64,000 nucleotides of DNA, taken from NCBI GenBank assembly GCA_030686995.1, contig CM060686.1:69778319-69842318 (forward strand), read 5' to 3'. This DNA is from Artemisia argyi (Eukaryota > Streptophyta > Magnoliopsida > Asterales > Asteraceae). Under the pieces are notes generated by a model. It searched no databases. It was not told the origin of the DNA and worked only from the letters and a program-made list of their open reading frames with translations. The first letter of the stretch is position 1; each line of letters opens with the position of its first letter. Below, one piece after another: positions 1 to 12,275 of the stretch. Made by a program: the position numbers and the translations under genes.

Positions 1-530
1 AAACGAACTGAACGTTTAGTGAACAGTTCATGAACTGTTCGGTAAAAAGTTCGTTTATTTATTAAATGAACGAACATAAACAATACTTTACGATCGTTTA
101 GTTAAATGAACGAACATGAACAAAGGTCACGTCCGTTTATTTATGTTCGTGAACGCCCGATTATGCGTTCGCTAACATTCGTTTATGTTCATTTATTTAT
201 TTATGTTCGTATATCATATATTTTAATTGTATAATTTTAAAATTAGTTTGTTTAAACAAAATAAGACTTATAAAACAATTTTAGATCATAATTTAATAAA
301 GTTTATGTTTGTTTTTCTATGTTCATTTATGTTCGATTGTTTATGGCCGTTTAGTGTATTAATGAACGAACATAAACGAAAATGAACCAAGTTATTTTTT
401 TAATAAACGAACATGAACAAGAAAATTCATCCGTTTAAGTGTTCGTGTTCGTTTATTTGTCCGGTTAAAATTAAATGAATGAACATGAACAAAGCTCCGT
501 TCGCTTTCGTGCGGTTCGTTTACAGCCCTA
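1..530. mobile_element. hAT-like MITE, left end cut by window edge
   Basis: The whole stretch is made of scattered direct and inverted copies of short words such as GAACGAACATGAAC and TTCGTTTATGTTCG, as in hAT subterminal regions. The right end reads GTTCGTTTACAGCCCTA (up to 530). Its reverse complement, TAGGGCTGTAAACGAAC, matches the first bases of the window (AAACGAAC), so the left end probably lies about 8 bases before position 1. The flanking 8-bp duplication cannot be checked because the left flank is missing. No coding sequence is visible. Confidence 0.6.
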
Positions 531-1017
531 GCGGCGGGTCTTATTTGTTGTCGTCGTTTTTGTGTTACGTCTGGCCTTATCTGTTATCGTTGTTTTTATG
601 TTATGCACAAGTTTATTCGTAGCTGCGGCTTCTTTTATTTATTTATTTATTTATTTTTTATGTGTTGCTTGAGATCATTTTTGAATAGTACAATGGGCCT
701 ATGTTGCAATTTTTTTTAACTAAGCCCAAAAGTGTATTACCAAATGGTTTAGATGGTGGAATGGTTTAATGGACCAAGAAAACCCCATTAGTCCAAGACG
801 ACACATTTTGGCGTCGTTTTTAACGGCATTTAGGATGTGGTATAATATAATACAAGAAGCCAAAAGATATCGGGTAACCATAACGCTAACCCAATTTTGA
901 AATTATCTTTTTGAACGGTTTTAAATTGTAAAATACTATGAATACGTTTTTCTTTTTTGGAAATCGAGACAATTTAAACGCAAAAATTAAATTACAAAGA
1001 AAGGACATAAAACCCAA
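531..1017. other. Intergenic, no gene seen
   Basis: AT-rich sequence with a short TTTA repeat near 636-658. No reading frame, RNA gene or clear repeat boundary is supported. Confidence 0.5.
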
Positions 1018-1642
1018 TCTTTTTTCTAATAAAACAAAACTCCAAGGGGGACTTTTGCATTTTAAAAGAATCAAATATTCCTTATTAAGTAATAATTTAA
1101 TTTTAAAAGTTATTTAAAAAAAAGATTTTAATCGAAAAAACTTATATATTTCTTAGTTTTGACCAAAGTTTATAAGAAAATCGTATCTATACTCAAACAT
1201 ATAAAAAACAAAAGTACCATATAGCTATTTTTTCATTCTTTTGTTCCAAAATATAAAATTAACAAGAAAAAGCGGAACTCCACTCTTTAGCCATTCGGAC
1301 TATGTTATGGTTCATGTATTTTGTGGTTTTTTCATATTTATATGGACTTGACTGCCTTATGGAGTACTCCATATGAGCATAACAACATCGATGATCTATC
1401 TATACATATTCGCAGAATTTGACGTAATTACCCATATTTCTGGTCGTGTTATGATCTAATGCACTATTCATGTTTTTTTTTATCTTCTCCATTGCTTCAT
1501 GTTCTTAAAGTTTTGAATTTTATTGTGTTTTGATGATGGTCTGATATATAGGAGATAGTAGTTTTGGGAGTTTGGATAAAAGTTGTTATGATTATTTTGA
1601 TTAAGTTTTGGGTTGTGTCGGGTGTTTAAATTTAAACTATTA

Positions 1643-2037
1643 CATAGCGTTTGGTATGTTGAAATTAAAGAGGGAATGAAAAAGATTATTATGATGGAAT
1701 AGAGAAATGTTGTTTGTTTACACTTATGTAATGTAATAATTTATTACAAGGAATAATCTATTACACCAAAATCATTTCTTAGGGGCCTCCAACTTTTTTT
1801 TCATTACGACCGTAATTGAATCAAAATTACATAAAACTCCACCATTAATTAACCATATTAATTAAACTTCTTATCAATAATGGGTATTTCAGTCTTTTTA
1901 TTATGATTCCATTACATCTTATCGTGCAAACCAAACATGATTAATAAATGTAATTAATCATTACATTACACTGTTTATTCCATTACGTCGGTCATTCCAT
2001 TCATTCGACATTTCATTCCGTCCTACCAAACGAACCC
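1643..2037. mobile_element. Tourist-like MITE (PIF/Harbinger)
   Basis: 395 bp flanked by TTA on both sides (1640-1642 and 2038-2040), the 3-bp target duplication typical of PIF/Harbinger elements. Both ends share CGTTTGGTA near the terminus (GCGTTTGGTATG at left, CCTACCAAACGAACCC at right). The interior is rich in GGAATG/CATTCC words that could pair. Non-coding. Confidence 0.6.
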
Positions 2038-2423
2038 TTACGATTATTGATGATTGTTTATTTTTCGCGAGAACGCTCGAGCAAAATCTCAACCAATGAG
2101 TGTTGATGATGTGGTACCACAAATGGAACGCGGATCATTGATGGCGGTTTCATGACACATTGCTATTAGATCTACACCATCAACGTATTAACCTAAGGTG
2201 TCACATGGTGAGTTTAGTCAATCCCGACCTAATAAAGTCGCATACGCATCGTTTAGGTCTATCATCGGTACTACCATTGTTGAAGCTTAAACGAGTATAG
2301 AGTATCGACAGAGATACCTTTGATAACTAGCTCTATTACGAATACTACTCATTTATGTTGTATCTATAAAAGTCTATCACTAAAGTTCAAATATATCACT
2401 TTCTTTAATTTGTTTAAAGCTTT

Positions 2424-2590
2424 AGTACGATGGTTTAATTTTTTTAGTGAATTTGATTTCTTCAGGACATTCAAGGTCTATTAGGTTTGAGTGCTTTAGT
2501 AATTTTTTAGTGAGATGGTTTAGTAATTTTTCAGTGATTTTTTTCCCAGCATATTCAAAGTCTAATAGGTTGAGGAGTTTCTTATTTTCA
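2424..2590. repeat. Imperfect tandem repeat, about 90-bp unit
   Basis: Two diverged copies of a segment containing TTTAGTGA and CATTCAAGGTCTATTAGG-like words lie in tandem. No coding potential beyond short chance frames. Confidence 0.4.
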
Positions 2591-3906
2591 TAGTCCAGGA
2601 CCAATACTTAATCACTAGATGCTTTTTATCTACTTCCGGTATATGTAGCTTAAGGCAAAACACATTACTTATGTCCATAAGTGCTTACTGTGATATTCTT
2701 ATGGAGCGTGCTTTTGCATAAGCCTTTGATTGTGTTCTTTTTATCTGTTGCTAACTGTCCTATCTTCTCACAACCCGTGTAAAAAACATAGTAGTATTAC
2801 CACATAAATATGCTTTTAATACTTAAGAGCCAACTTTCTATAATTACGGGGAATATATATGTATGACTTGAGTCAAGTTCTGTAAACATTTATTGATACA
2901 AATAACCACTTGCATATATTCATATATTATGTTTATTTTCTAACGAAAATGTTATTTCGGAGTCAACTAAATCGTTTCGCAAAAACTACATTGGATCGAT
3001 AAAAGAGCTCGATTTTGTCAAATGACAAAATTGACCAATCTAATGGGCCAACAAAATTCAAAATTGAAATGCTCAATTTTCCAAAATTGGATAATATTCG
3101 TTTTCAAGAAATAGAAATCATAAAAACACATGTTTTTTTGTTAAAAAAAAAAAAAAAGAAAAGAAAAAAAAAGGTAATTATAAAATGATGATGAGTAGCA
3201 ACAAAATCTCATTTATTACTATTTTTAGTTTTCAAAAGGCTTAATTTCATTACTTTAATTCAAAATCAATTACAAATAATGCTTATGAATTATGAGAAAA
3301 TTTCGTTGTGAGTTTTAATACGGTATACTAATGTATCCAAACTAGGATCACTATAATTCGTAAATTACAATTGATGTTAAGAATCATGTTTGAAATATTA
3401 GCGAACATTTAATTTGTTTGTATTTTAATCGATAATAATTCATAAAAGTAAAAATATTTAGAAAAAACCCCGTGCGTGCACGGGATTTATAACTAGTGAC
3501 AAAGATAGGAAATAAATTATAATAGAAATTAACCAAATGAAGATGATGAACGAGGAACTAATGAGAACTTAGCGAAGCAAGTAGCGAGCACTTATAAATA
3601 ATTGTTCTCAAATATTTAAGTCATATACTCATATTCATTAATCAAAGTTTTATACCTCATAAATTTTTGTAAAGCATAGCACAAGCCTCTCCTATCCAAT
3701 TGTTGCAACTGTAAACCATTACGGCCACCTACATCCTAAAACATAAGGTTGGGCACAGAAGAGGAACACGATTGACATATACGATCGATTATAATCGATC
3801 GACCCTTGTGTGGGTATTCGGTCGACACATGACAAAAAATCCAAATGGTCGAGTACCGGATCAATTACTTTCTTAATTTTTTTGTACCCTTTGTTGTTTA
3901 CGTTGG

Positions 3907-3952
<46 letters not shown>

Positions 3953-3996
3953 CACCTACTAGCCGTTACATTCAAAAAAATTTAAATTTAACACAC

Positions 3997-4004
3997 TATA
4001 AATA
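3997..4004 (+). promoter_or_regulatory. TATA box of the element-borne gene
   Basis: TATAAATA, 66 bases upstream of the ATG at 4070, inside the TIR element. The distance fits a plant core promoter with a short 5' UTR. No experimental support. Confidence 0.45.
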
Positions 4005-4069
4005 CCACATTAACACAACATATTTTACACAATTAAATTCACAAAATCTCACACATATTGCAATTCAAA

Positions 4070-4690
4070 ATGGCGTGTAATAAACTGCCTCATACCGTCG
4101 AAGAATTTCAAAATTGGGTCAAAAACCAAGCTGAGAAAGACGACACGGCTCGTCAAGAAGCTATTTCCGAAGTTATTAGCAGGTTTGAGCTGGCAAAGGC
4201 CCTCAAACAACGAATGAGAACACGCTACACAGATTGCGATCACATTTCTGACGACAAAAAATATGTGATCGACCAGTTTTTATACGATGAATTTCGTAAA
4301 GATCATGCCGTTATTGAGGCATTGCGTGGCTGTGTGAGTCAGATACATGCCCAAAAAACAAACAAGATTCGTTGGTGCTATGAAGAAAATGTGGAAGCTG
4401 CTATGGTTGAACAACAACAACAATAACAACAATTTGTGCAAGGTGCATCAAATTCATCTGCACAAAGAGTTGTTGAGCAACAACAACAGCTGCCTCGTCT
4501 GGATAATTTTCAGGTAAGTTTTGAGGAAAATGTGGCAGTAGATGATGATGGCTGGAACTCTGAGAAGGAGCGGGAGCTGAGCAGGTTGGAAGCTCAGTTA
4601 GAAGAAGAGAAGTTGGCGAGCTTTGATCCTTACGATGACGGTTACCGCTCCGACAACTCTCAGACTTGGGATCACCCGGACTTCAACTGA
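4070..4690 (+). pseudogene. Unknown 206-codon gene broken by one stop codon
   Basis: I do not recognise this protein. The frame opens at ATG 4070 in a good context (AAAATGGCG) and runs to TGA at 4690 with one in-frame TAA at 4424-4426 (codon 119). That stop sits in a run of CAA codons (four Gln before, two after), so a single C-to-T change explains it. The N-terminal half is a predicted helical region with alternating Lys/Glu (VEEFQNWVKNQAEKDD) and several Cys. The C-terminal half has a second Gln run, a stretch of charged helix (ELSRLEAQLEEEKLASF) and an acidic tail ending in DHPDFN. It is intronless and fully contained within the TAA-flanked TIR element. It could be an accessory protein of that family or a captured host gene; it has no Myb-like or DDE features that I can see. 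Confidence 0.6.
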
Positions 4691-4980
4691 AGTTAAGATT
4701 TAATTGAAGTTTATGTAATGTTTAAGTTTATGTTTTCAATCTATGTACTGTTTTATTTTTATTAATGAAATTAATGTTTTAATTATTAAGTTTGTAAAAA
4801 AAAAAAAAAAAAAGAAAAAAAAGAACTAGGTCGCCCTTACTGGGGCAGTGAATCGCCAGCAGGTCGCTGGAGTGAGAAAGCTGACGTGGCAGGAAAAAGT
4901 TAGGGGATTGAATCCCCTTACTGTGCCCAGCCTAAGTGCCTCCTACATACTATCGACTACGACTTCTTTATCATTGTAAC

Positions 4981-5432
4981 TAAGGATGTAAACGAGTCAA
5001 GTCGAGTCGAGTACTGCCAAGCTCAAACTCGACTCGACTACTGAAACTCGAGCTAAAACTCGGCTCGAGCTCTTTCGAGCTTTAGATTTCATGCTCGCGC
5101 CTGACTCATTAAAAAAAAAAAAAAAAAACGAGCTCGAAACTAAACTTGGGCTCGGTTATTTCCATAGGTAAGCTCGAACTCGATAAGAATCGGAATATCT
5201 AGCAAGCTCGATTCGACTCGAGTGAAAATTAAGTAACTACATATGTATATAAGGGTAAAAGTATAACTTAATCAAAGCTCGATAAGGTTCCGAGCTTAAC
5301 GAGTCGGGTATTTTAGAGCTCGAGCTTGACTCGAAAGTACACTCGAGTAGCTCGACTCGTTTAAATCGAGCCAATTTCGATACAAGTCGTCTCAAATAGC
5401 TCGCGAGTTGTCTAGTCTCGTTTGCACCCCTA
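4981..5432. mobile_element. hAT MITE, 452 bp
   Basis: The left end is TAAGGATGTAAACGAG and the right end, reverse-complemented, is TAGGGGTGCAAACGAG (13/16). Flanking 8-mers are ATTGTAAC (4973-4980) and GTTGTAAC (5433-5440), an 8-bp duplication with one mismatch as expected for hAT. The interior carries roughly twenty copies of GAGCTCG/CTCGAG-type words on both strands, a dense subterminal motif array. The chance frame on the - strand here is not a gene. Confidence 0.75.
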
Positions 5433-6813
5433 GTTGTAACATCATATGTACACATTATTAGTCCACGGCGAAGGCAGGAATTTCTCAAAAAGTATACATT
5501 CTTTAGCGCTTACTATTAAACTCAAAAAATGAAAAGAAATAAAAAATGTAAGTTTTACATTAATGATGACACTTTTAAGATATGCACGAACATACTCTTT
5601 CACTCAAGTTACTAGCCATGTTTCTTGTTCTTATAAAGATTAGCCATGTTTCTTGTTCTTAAGACAGTAAGTTGCATAAGTTGATGATAAAAATAAGGCA
5701 AAAAACTGTTGCTACATGCACATCATTGTTCATCTATTACTTTAACGTATTAGCTATGGCCTATGGATATATAATTATAGTTGTAATATGTAATGAAACA
5801 AAAGATGTGTCATTTTATAAAATAAAGAAAGCATAGTTAGAAGATGATCTTGTACTCCGTGACACACAAAAAACACGAACCCGTGAGTTCCTTAAATCTA
5901 ACGTGTTCTCTTTTTGTTTGTCCACGTCTCCTTCTCAAACTCTATTTTTGTAGATCCACAAAAAGAGGGTCCAATTTATATATTTGAATAAACACAATGT
6001 TATCAATATTGTTGTACGTATTTTTTTGGTTAACGATTCAAACAAAAAAGACTTATCATTTTATCAAACTGTCTAAAAGGAATGATCATAGGGGGACAAA
6101 AGAATGAGAAAAAAAATAAAACAATCTCACATAAAGTATGTTCGACAATTCACCCATTTTCGATAATTTACAAAAGATATTATTGAAGCTAGTCGTATAC
6201 TTACAAGTTTACCGGTATAGATATGATTAATCGTCACTTTCTTCCGAATACAATTTTAAAATGCATTTACGTCTATTTTCTTTCCATTTATACTAGCTTT
6301 TACTCGATGTCAAGCGACACATGTCGGTCATTTGAATATCATTATAGGAATTACTAACCCATGCCCACTTGACAAATTTTTAAACACGTTTATTAGTCTT
6401 GTAATTTCTATCTGAGTAGTGATCAGGAGACATGAATTATATGCCTAAAGATGACATCATCTTGATACTACAGCCATGAAACTCATTTTTCCACGAACTA
6501 TCAAGATTATTCCAGTATTTCACTCATGTTTAGGCACATAATTAAGCTTCTCAATTATTAAGATTAATTTACTTATAACCTTTTCTACCCTTGTGTTATC
6601 TGATCTATTTTTACAATTTGACCAAGCATTGCAAGTCATATGGATTCACACGTTTTTATATAAGCTATTATCTTTCAAAAATTTTAGATTGACCAAGCAA
6701 CAAATATGTACGATTTTATTACATTTTTCTAGTGTTGCCACTTTGCCATTGTGATTATCTTTTAAAAAAAATTCAAATTGACCAAGCCACCACAGTATTG
6801 CTCGATATATAAA
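5433..6813. other. Intergenic, one short tandem duplication
   Basis: A 20-base word beginning TAGCCATGTTTCTTG occurs at 5613 and again at 5641. Nothing else of note: no gene, RNA or element boundary that I can support. Confidence 0.45.
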
Positions 6814-6955
6814 GGGAGGTGATTTGCACACTCAACTTTGTGATTGGGACACTCAACTGTACAGACAGTTAAAGCACACTGTGAACCTTGTACAAGTATC
6901 AAATGCACACAATAGAGTGTCCCAATCAAAAGTTTGAGTGCGCAAATCAATTCCC
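6814..6955. mobile_element. MULE-type MITE, 142 bp, exact 9-bp target duplication
   Basis: Both ends carry an imperfect ~40-bp inverted repeat: GGGAGGTGATTTGC at left, and at right a sequence whose reverse complement is GGGAATTGATTTGC, both continuing with CACTCAA and TTGGGACACTC. ATATATAAA flanks it on each side (6805-6813, 6956-6964), an exact 9-bp duplication typical of Mutator-like elements. Non-coding. Confidence 0.75.
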
Positions 6956-7036
6956 ATATATAAAAGAGACATAAATGTAAACGTAATTTTTATTTCAAAA
7001 TCCAACTTTAACAAATTACAAAACTCAAAATTTTAA

Positions 7037-7037
<1 letters not shown>

Positions 7038-7101
<64 letters not shown>
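7038..7101. repeat. (TAA)n microsatellite
   Basis: About 21 uninterrupted ATA/TAA units. Confidence 0.95.
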
Positions 7102-7102
<1 letters not shown>

Positions 7103-7883
7103 GTATTTAAATCTTGATTGTCCAACATAACTTATATGCATATGATACACATGCAAAAAAAGAGGTTAACAAATTAATAAAAATATTTGTTGTATCTTTA
7201 GAAAAAAATTAAAGAGATGTGATAAGTACTAGTTGCTAGTAACATCCATTTTGAACAGATATACACGCCCATACACACGATCACATTTTTTAAACCGTTA
7301 TGAGCAAATAAAAAATGAAGATTATAAAAATAGATTAGATAAAACAAGGGTAGAAAGGTATAACAAAATATGTATAAGTAAATTAATGATAGGTGGTGTA
7401 AAAATGGAAATAACAAGACTGATAAATGTGTTTAAAACTGTCCAGTAGGCATTATATAAAAATGCAAAACACCGATGTATATTAGCAAATAATTATACTT
7501 GTGAAATTATGATTTATGATCTTTGATACAAAACACGTGTGAAATACAGTGTATGTTCTTTAAAATAATTATAGTGTATGTTTTTGAAAAATTGTCAAGT
7601 TTAGAATAGATCAATAAAAGACATAATTTAAGTTGAAAAGTTTTAAAAAGTTATCAAATTTAAATAGCAGTAAGCAACCTACATTAATTTAAGTTTCAAA
7701 ATTAAAGTTTTAACTTTCAAAAATCAAGAAAAATAGATACACCATTTACAAATAGTAAAAATAGTCAACGATACTCAAGGTCCGTTTTGTATGTGCGATT
7801 GGAACCGTTGGTTTAGAGTCCCACAAAAAAAGATTATTTGGTATAAAAGTTATGAGCTCAATATATTACATGATTACCAAATA

Positions 7884-8138
7884 CTCCCTCCGTCCCATTT
7901 TTATTGTCCAATATAGACTTTTTTAGTCTTCATTCTTCAACTTTGACCTTAAATATTTTTGTGGGTGTTATATAATATTTGATGCAAAATATATAAATGG
8001 ATTGAGTTTTAAGTGTACTTTTCAATAGTATAATTTTTTCATCAAGTATTATATAATAAAAATATATATATATGGTCAAAGTTGAACCGGTTTGACTTTG
8101 AAAATTCAAACTGGACAATAAAAATGGAACGGAGGGAG
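7884..8138. mobile_element. Stowaway MITE, 255 bp
   Basis: Begins CTCCCTCCGTCCC and ends with the reverse complement of nearly the same sequence (GGAACGGAGGGAG), flanked by TA on both sides (7882-7883, 8139-8140). These are the classic Tc1/mariner-derived Stowaway termini. The ends continue as a longer inverted repeat (ATTTTTATTGTCC / GGACAATAAAAAT). Confidence 0.9.
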
Positions 8139-8315
8139 TAGTATCCAAATCTGAATCCACATAATAAAGGTGGGATTAGAAAATTCTTTTCAGTTATATT
8201 TTGTCTTTGCAACAAATGTGGGTCCACATTGAGTATACACCACTAATTTTAATTTAAAATTTATTTCATAATAAAAAAATTAATTACCACATAATTTACT
8301 TTTATATATTTTTTA

Positions 8316-8512
8316 CTCCTTCCGTCCCACATTAAGTGTCCACAATGAAATTTTTAGATGTCCCAAATTAAGTGTCCACGTGTACCTTTCAACCAATAAG
8401 ATGAGACTTTAGTGGGTAAAATTAATATTTGATTGGTGCAGAGATTAATTAGTGGAATCTCCTAAAACTTTGTGCATTGTGAAAATAGACACTTAATATA
8501 AGACGGAGGTAG
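8316..8512. mobile_element. Stowaway MITE, 197 bp
   Basis: Begins CTCCTTCCGTCCC and ends GACGGAGGTAG, flanked by TA (8314-8315, 8513-8514). The subterminal sequence CATTAAGTGTCCAC pairs with TAGACACTTAATAT at the other end. It is a different Stowaway subfamily from the one at 7884. Confidence 0.85.
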
Positions 8513-9541
8513 TAAATTATAATATTATATCATTTATATATTTTTTATCTCCTTCTTTTTTTCTTAAAACTTACACCAAATTCAAATCCTAATTCAAATC
8601 TAAATCCTTTAACAAACCAAATAAATCCTTATATTGCTTTAATTATAGGTGATTTTTAATTTTACTTTTACGATGCAGAAATGAAAGTATCAAGCACAAA
8701 CTAAAATTTTTGTTTCTCTTTCCAGTGACTTGAATAACCATCAGAAAAGTGTTTATATGACATCCAACAAATAACAGAAAGATTAAGAAGTACTATTATT
8801 ATTTTCTACCATTATAATATCGATTCCACCCACTAAAGTAAATATGTATAAAGTATATGTGTCAATTTTATAAAAAAATTAAAATAAAAAAATGAAATCT
8901 AATAAATTTTGTTTAAGTGTAAATAAATTATATAAACTTATTAATTTTCATGTATTTTTTATACATTTAATAAATACCCTTATACTTTATACTCCTGAAC
9001 TTATTATTTAAAAAAATCAGCATATATATTGTTGTTATTTATAAAAATAACGATTCATATTATTCTTCTATATGAAACTAAGTAAAGATATCTGGAAAAA
9101 TATTTGCTTTTACAATCTTCGTTTAATAACGACTCATGCTATCCCTCTTATAAACTAACCTATGTGTACACGAGTTTTAAAAAATATGGCTAAAGTTATT
9201 TTTAACATTTATATAAATATCAAAATAAAGGCACGGCTTCACACTTTATTATGAGATGAAAATAAATACACGAGATTATACAATTAGGAATGACATATAC
9301 AATTGCTCTTTAAAGTTTGAATTAGGATTTCTGAAAAAACATTTTTTCAAGAGTGACTAGTTTGCTTAGTTTTAAGAAAAATGTTTAGAAGAGTAATGTT
9401 TTTTTGTCTAAAAAGCTCTACGAGTATTGTTTTTGGATTATCAAAACAACACGTGGATTTTACTATTGTGTTAACATAAATACCATGCCTTCAATTCTAC
9501 TGTATAGTGGTTTTAGTTTTAGTTTTAGTTTTGAGTTGTGT

Positions 9542-9548
<7 letters not shown>
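8513..9548. other. Intergenic, nothing recognised
   Basis: Very AT-rich. No frame with codon structure, no RNA gene and no clear repeat end. Confidence 0.5.

Positions 9549-9622
<74 letters not shown>
9549..9622. repeat. (AT)n microsatellite
   Basis: About 37 uninterrupted AT units. It produces an apparent Tyr-Ile repeat frame that is not a gene. Confidence 0.95.
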
Positions 9623-9626
<4 letters not shown>

Positions 9627-11924
9627 TTTTATTGATCAACTATAGGATGATCATCACAACTTTGCTTGTTATCATATGTAGGATTATACAACATGTTATT
9701 AAGTTATTTCTGTCATACTAGCTAGCTACTTCAACATATAGATATAACATATATTTACTTTGTCTCTTACGAAGAACTGAACTACTACAGTAGTTAATTG
9801 CAAGTGTACCTATTAATTAAGTATTATGTGGACTCGTAAAAACTTTTATGCTATCATTACTAAAAACTTTATATTATGCTCTTACCCTCAATCTTTTAAA
9901 GAGTAGAAAGGGCAAGAAAGAGTTGAACTCCTTCATGTACAAAATAAAATAATGTTAAAAAGTGTACCAACAAAAAGATATTGATGTTACAAGAGGCCAA
10001 TCAAAACATAAAACCGTAAACCAATAAGCAATCTCCAAATGCCACTCAATGAAATAAACTAGGAAACTCGAAATAGTAGAAGACTTTGAACACAACAACA
10101 ATATTTCATCTGAAAACAATAATCCCCGTGAACATGCAAATGCAAAACCCCGTGACATGTAAGACAAACAGTTTCAATAAATTATTTTCTTGTTAAATAA
10201 AATACAAGTGCAATACCATTGGCTTGCCAAACGTACAATTGCTTAAATTTAATGAACATACCGTACATATTCTTTCGTTTGTATTTATATGCATCTTCAA
10301 GATCGTTTATTTCATTTTTTGTATTTACATGTTATATGTTGAAACATAATTCTGCCGGGTTTGTCTTGACGGCTATGATGTGCCATTCGTAATCACATTG
10401 AGACCAGAAAAGAATTAGGTTTGAAAGCATCTAGAGGCTGAAGCCTTACGCCTCCAACCGTCAATAAACGTATGATAATATGATGAATAGTCTTGTATGT
10501 TTTTCTTGAACAAGGTAGATTACATTAGAAACACTCTAGCAAATTAGCCGGAGTGATTAAAAGCTAGATAAGTTTGATACTATATTACTATGCAACTTAT
10601 GATGTCTCGATCATGTCTATATATATATGCAATTATGCATGCATATATATGCTTTATGCTTATATAGCTTACAACATACGGAGTATAATACTAAATTCTT
10701 TCGATTAACGTGAAATTCTTACGATACACATGCTTGTTTGTAGACTTGAACCCACAACTTTAAATTCATATTCTGTGTATGAATTTCATATCAAGTTAGA
10801 TATGACTCTTTAAGTTGTGCCACGAGGGGTTTCAAATGATTAACATCTTCTTTCTATGTACCACGAGGCTTCTTAATTTCACAAAACTAGTCTATTATAT
10901 ATTTATATGTATGTATTCGGTAAAAGTACAAAGTTCCTCTTAATTTAATATCTTATTTTGCTTTCCATATAAAGTAAAAGATACTACTCAGTAGTAGCTA
11001 GAATCACATTTTAGTTTTTTCTAAACCAATAAATAAACATAAAGATGAAACCTAACATTAGTTGCTAATCCATCCACGTTGTTATTATTGTAAAATGATT
11101 GCCAAAAGGAGCACAGGTATCAATGTATGTAAATTTATGCATATGCATGAAATGAGATAATGTTTGTTAATCTCACATGATCCATGCAACCGTAAAATAT
11201 ATATCCATGCATGTATCATTTGTTAAAAACCAAACGCAACTAGTCGATATATCTAACATGCCGCATGCATGCATATGGTACATGACAAATTACTTAAACA
11301 CACAATTAGAAACACGTACAACTAAACATTCATCTTTCTACTACTGCATCATCACGTAATCATTCATATTGTTTGTTTACCATCAATGGTGGGTAATTGC
11401 ATTTAGATATATGCCTTTGGAGTTGCAAGACTTTTAGTGGCCCTTTCATAATCAAATAAACGGATGTTGTTTATTTAAATGTGTTAATTAATGTTTAAAC
11501 GTTTATCAATTTAGAATGTAATTTATATGCTTTAGTTATATAATGTAGTTTAACATTGCTCAATTTAGTTAACTTAATTTCAAGTTAATTTGATCAGTAG
11601 TTGTGAGAACAATTCATAAAGAATATCGACCGCATAGTTGTAATGATAAGTCAACTCATAAAGATAATTCAAGCCTCGTGATGCAAATTCTCATAAGGAT
11701 GATAAATATAGTAGCGGCCACATGATGTATTGAACAGAGTAGAATGAGTTCCGTTAAGATATATAATTTGAGAGGCTATATTGTATATACGGTTAAAATG
11801 TAAGCTTATATATGGTAGATCGATGAGTGATTCAAATTCTTTTAATGGGGAATTGGAAGTCGAAAGTGTGAGGTTATTGAAAGATTATTGTTGTTCGCAT
11901 TTATTTTTCATTTCGTCATTTAGT
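9623..11924. other. Intergenic, no gene seen
   Basis: 2.3 kb of AT-rich sequence with short ATGCAT/CATATATGC palindromic words near 10620-10660 and 11135-11280. No supported gene or element boundary. Confidence 0.5.
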
Positions 11925-12275
11925 ACAAAAAACTAATTTAAATAATTTCTAATTAACTTAAATCTTTTATATTTAATTTACATCATTTTTTAAAATAATT
12001 TTTAATTAAATTAAGTTTTTTTTAATTAATTTAAATCATTTAAAATTTATTAATTAAATTTAAATTATTTTAATTAATTTAAATCATTTTTAAATAATTT
12101 AAATAATTTATATTTAATTAATTTTTTTATATAATTTTGATTAATTTAAATTGTTTTAAAATTATTTATAACTAAATTAATCAGTTATAGTTATTTTAAA
12201 TCTTTTTCAATTAAATCATTGATATTTAATTTAAATTATTTTTAAATCATTCAAAATCAATTTAAATTTGTTTCA
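11925..12275. repeat. Low-complexity AAATTTAA block
   Basis: About 350 bases almost entirely A and T, built from irregular AATTTAAATNATTTTTAATTAA-like words, with strong self-complementarity. It sits next to the CACTA-like tail and may be part of that element. Confidence 0.6.

Larger units (their letters stand above)
1018..3496 (+). mobile_element. Possible Helitron (5' end uncertain)
   Basis: The 3' end is convincing: a GC-rich 7-bp stem with a 2-base loop (3469-3484), ten bases, then CTAG at 3493-3496 followed by T. The 5' end is a guess. A sequence at 1018-1110 (TC followed by CTAATAAAACAAAACTCC) resembles the 5' part of the better-defined Helitron at 54451 and a copy at 61471. If both ends belong together the element is 2.5 kb and holds the Tourist MITE at 1643-2037. 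No Rep/helicase coding is visible, so it would be non-autonomous. Confidence 0.35.
3747..4932. mobile_element. Gene-carrying TIR element with TAA target duplication (PIF/Harbinger-like)
   Basis: The left end is GGTTGGGCACAG (3747) and the right end is CTGTGCCCAGCC (ending 4932): an 11/12 terminal inverted repeat, with weaker similarity for another 15 bases inward. Both sides are flanked by TAA (3744-3746, 4933-4935), matching the TWA target of PIF/Harbinger elements. The 1186-bp interior has a pure A run of about 40 bases (3911-3950), a TATA-like box, one gene (4070-4690), an A-rich tract (4797-4824) and a small GGGGATT/AATCCCC palindrome next to the right end. No DDE transposase is present, so the element is non-autonomous or a carrier of a captured gene. 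Confidence 0.65.

Noticed and set aside
4818..4890. Possible tRNA-like fold near the right end of the TAA-flanked element
   Set aside because: No A-box/B-box pair and no cloverleaf; the pairing seen is only short GC words.
7780..8640. Larger TIR element that might hold both Stowaway MITEs
   Set aside because: The candidate ends (AAGGTCCGTTTTGT and AATAAATCCTTA) match poorly and no target duplication was found.
9404..9721. Frame with a long Tyr-Ile run
   Set aside because: Produced by an (AT)n microsatellite.
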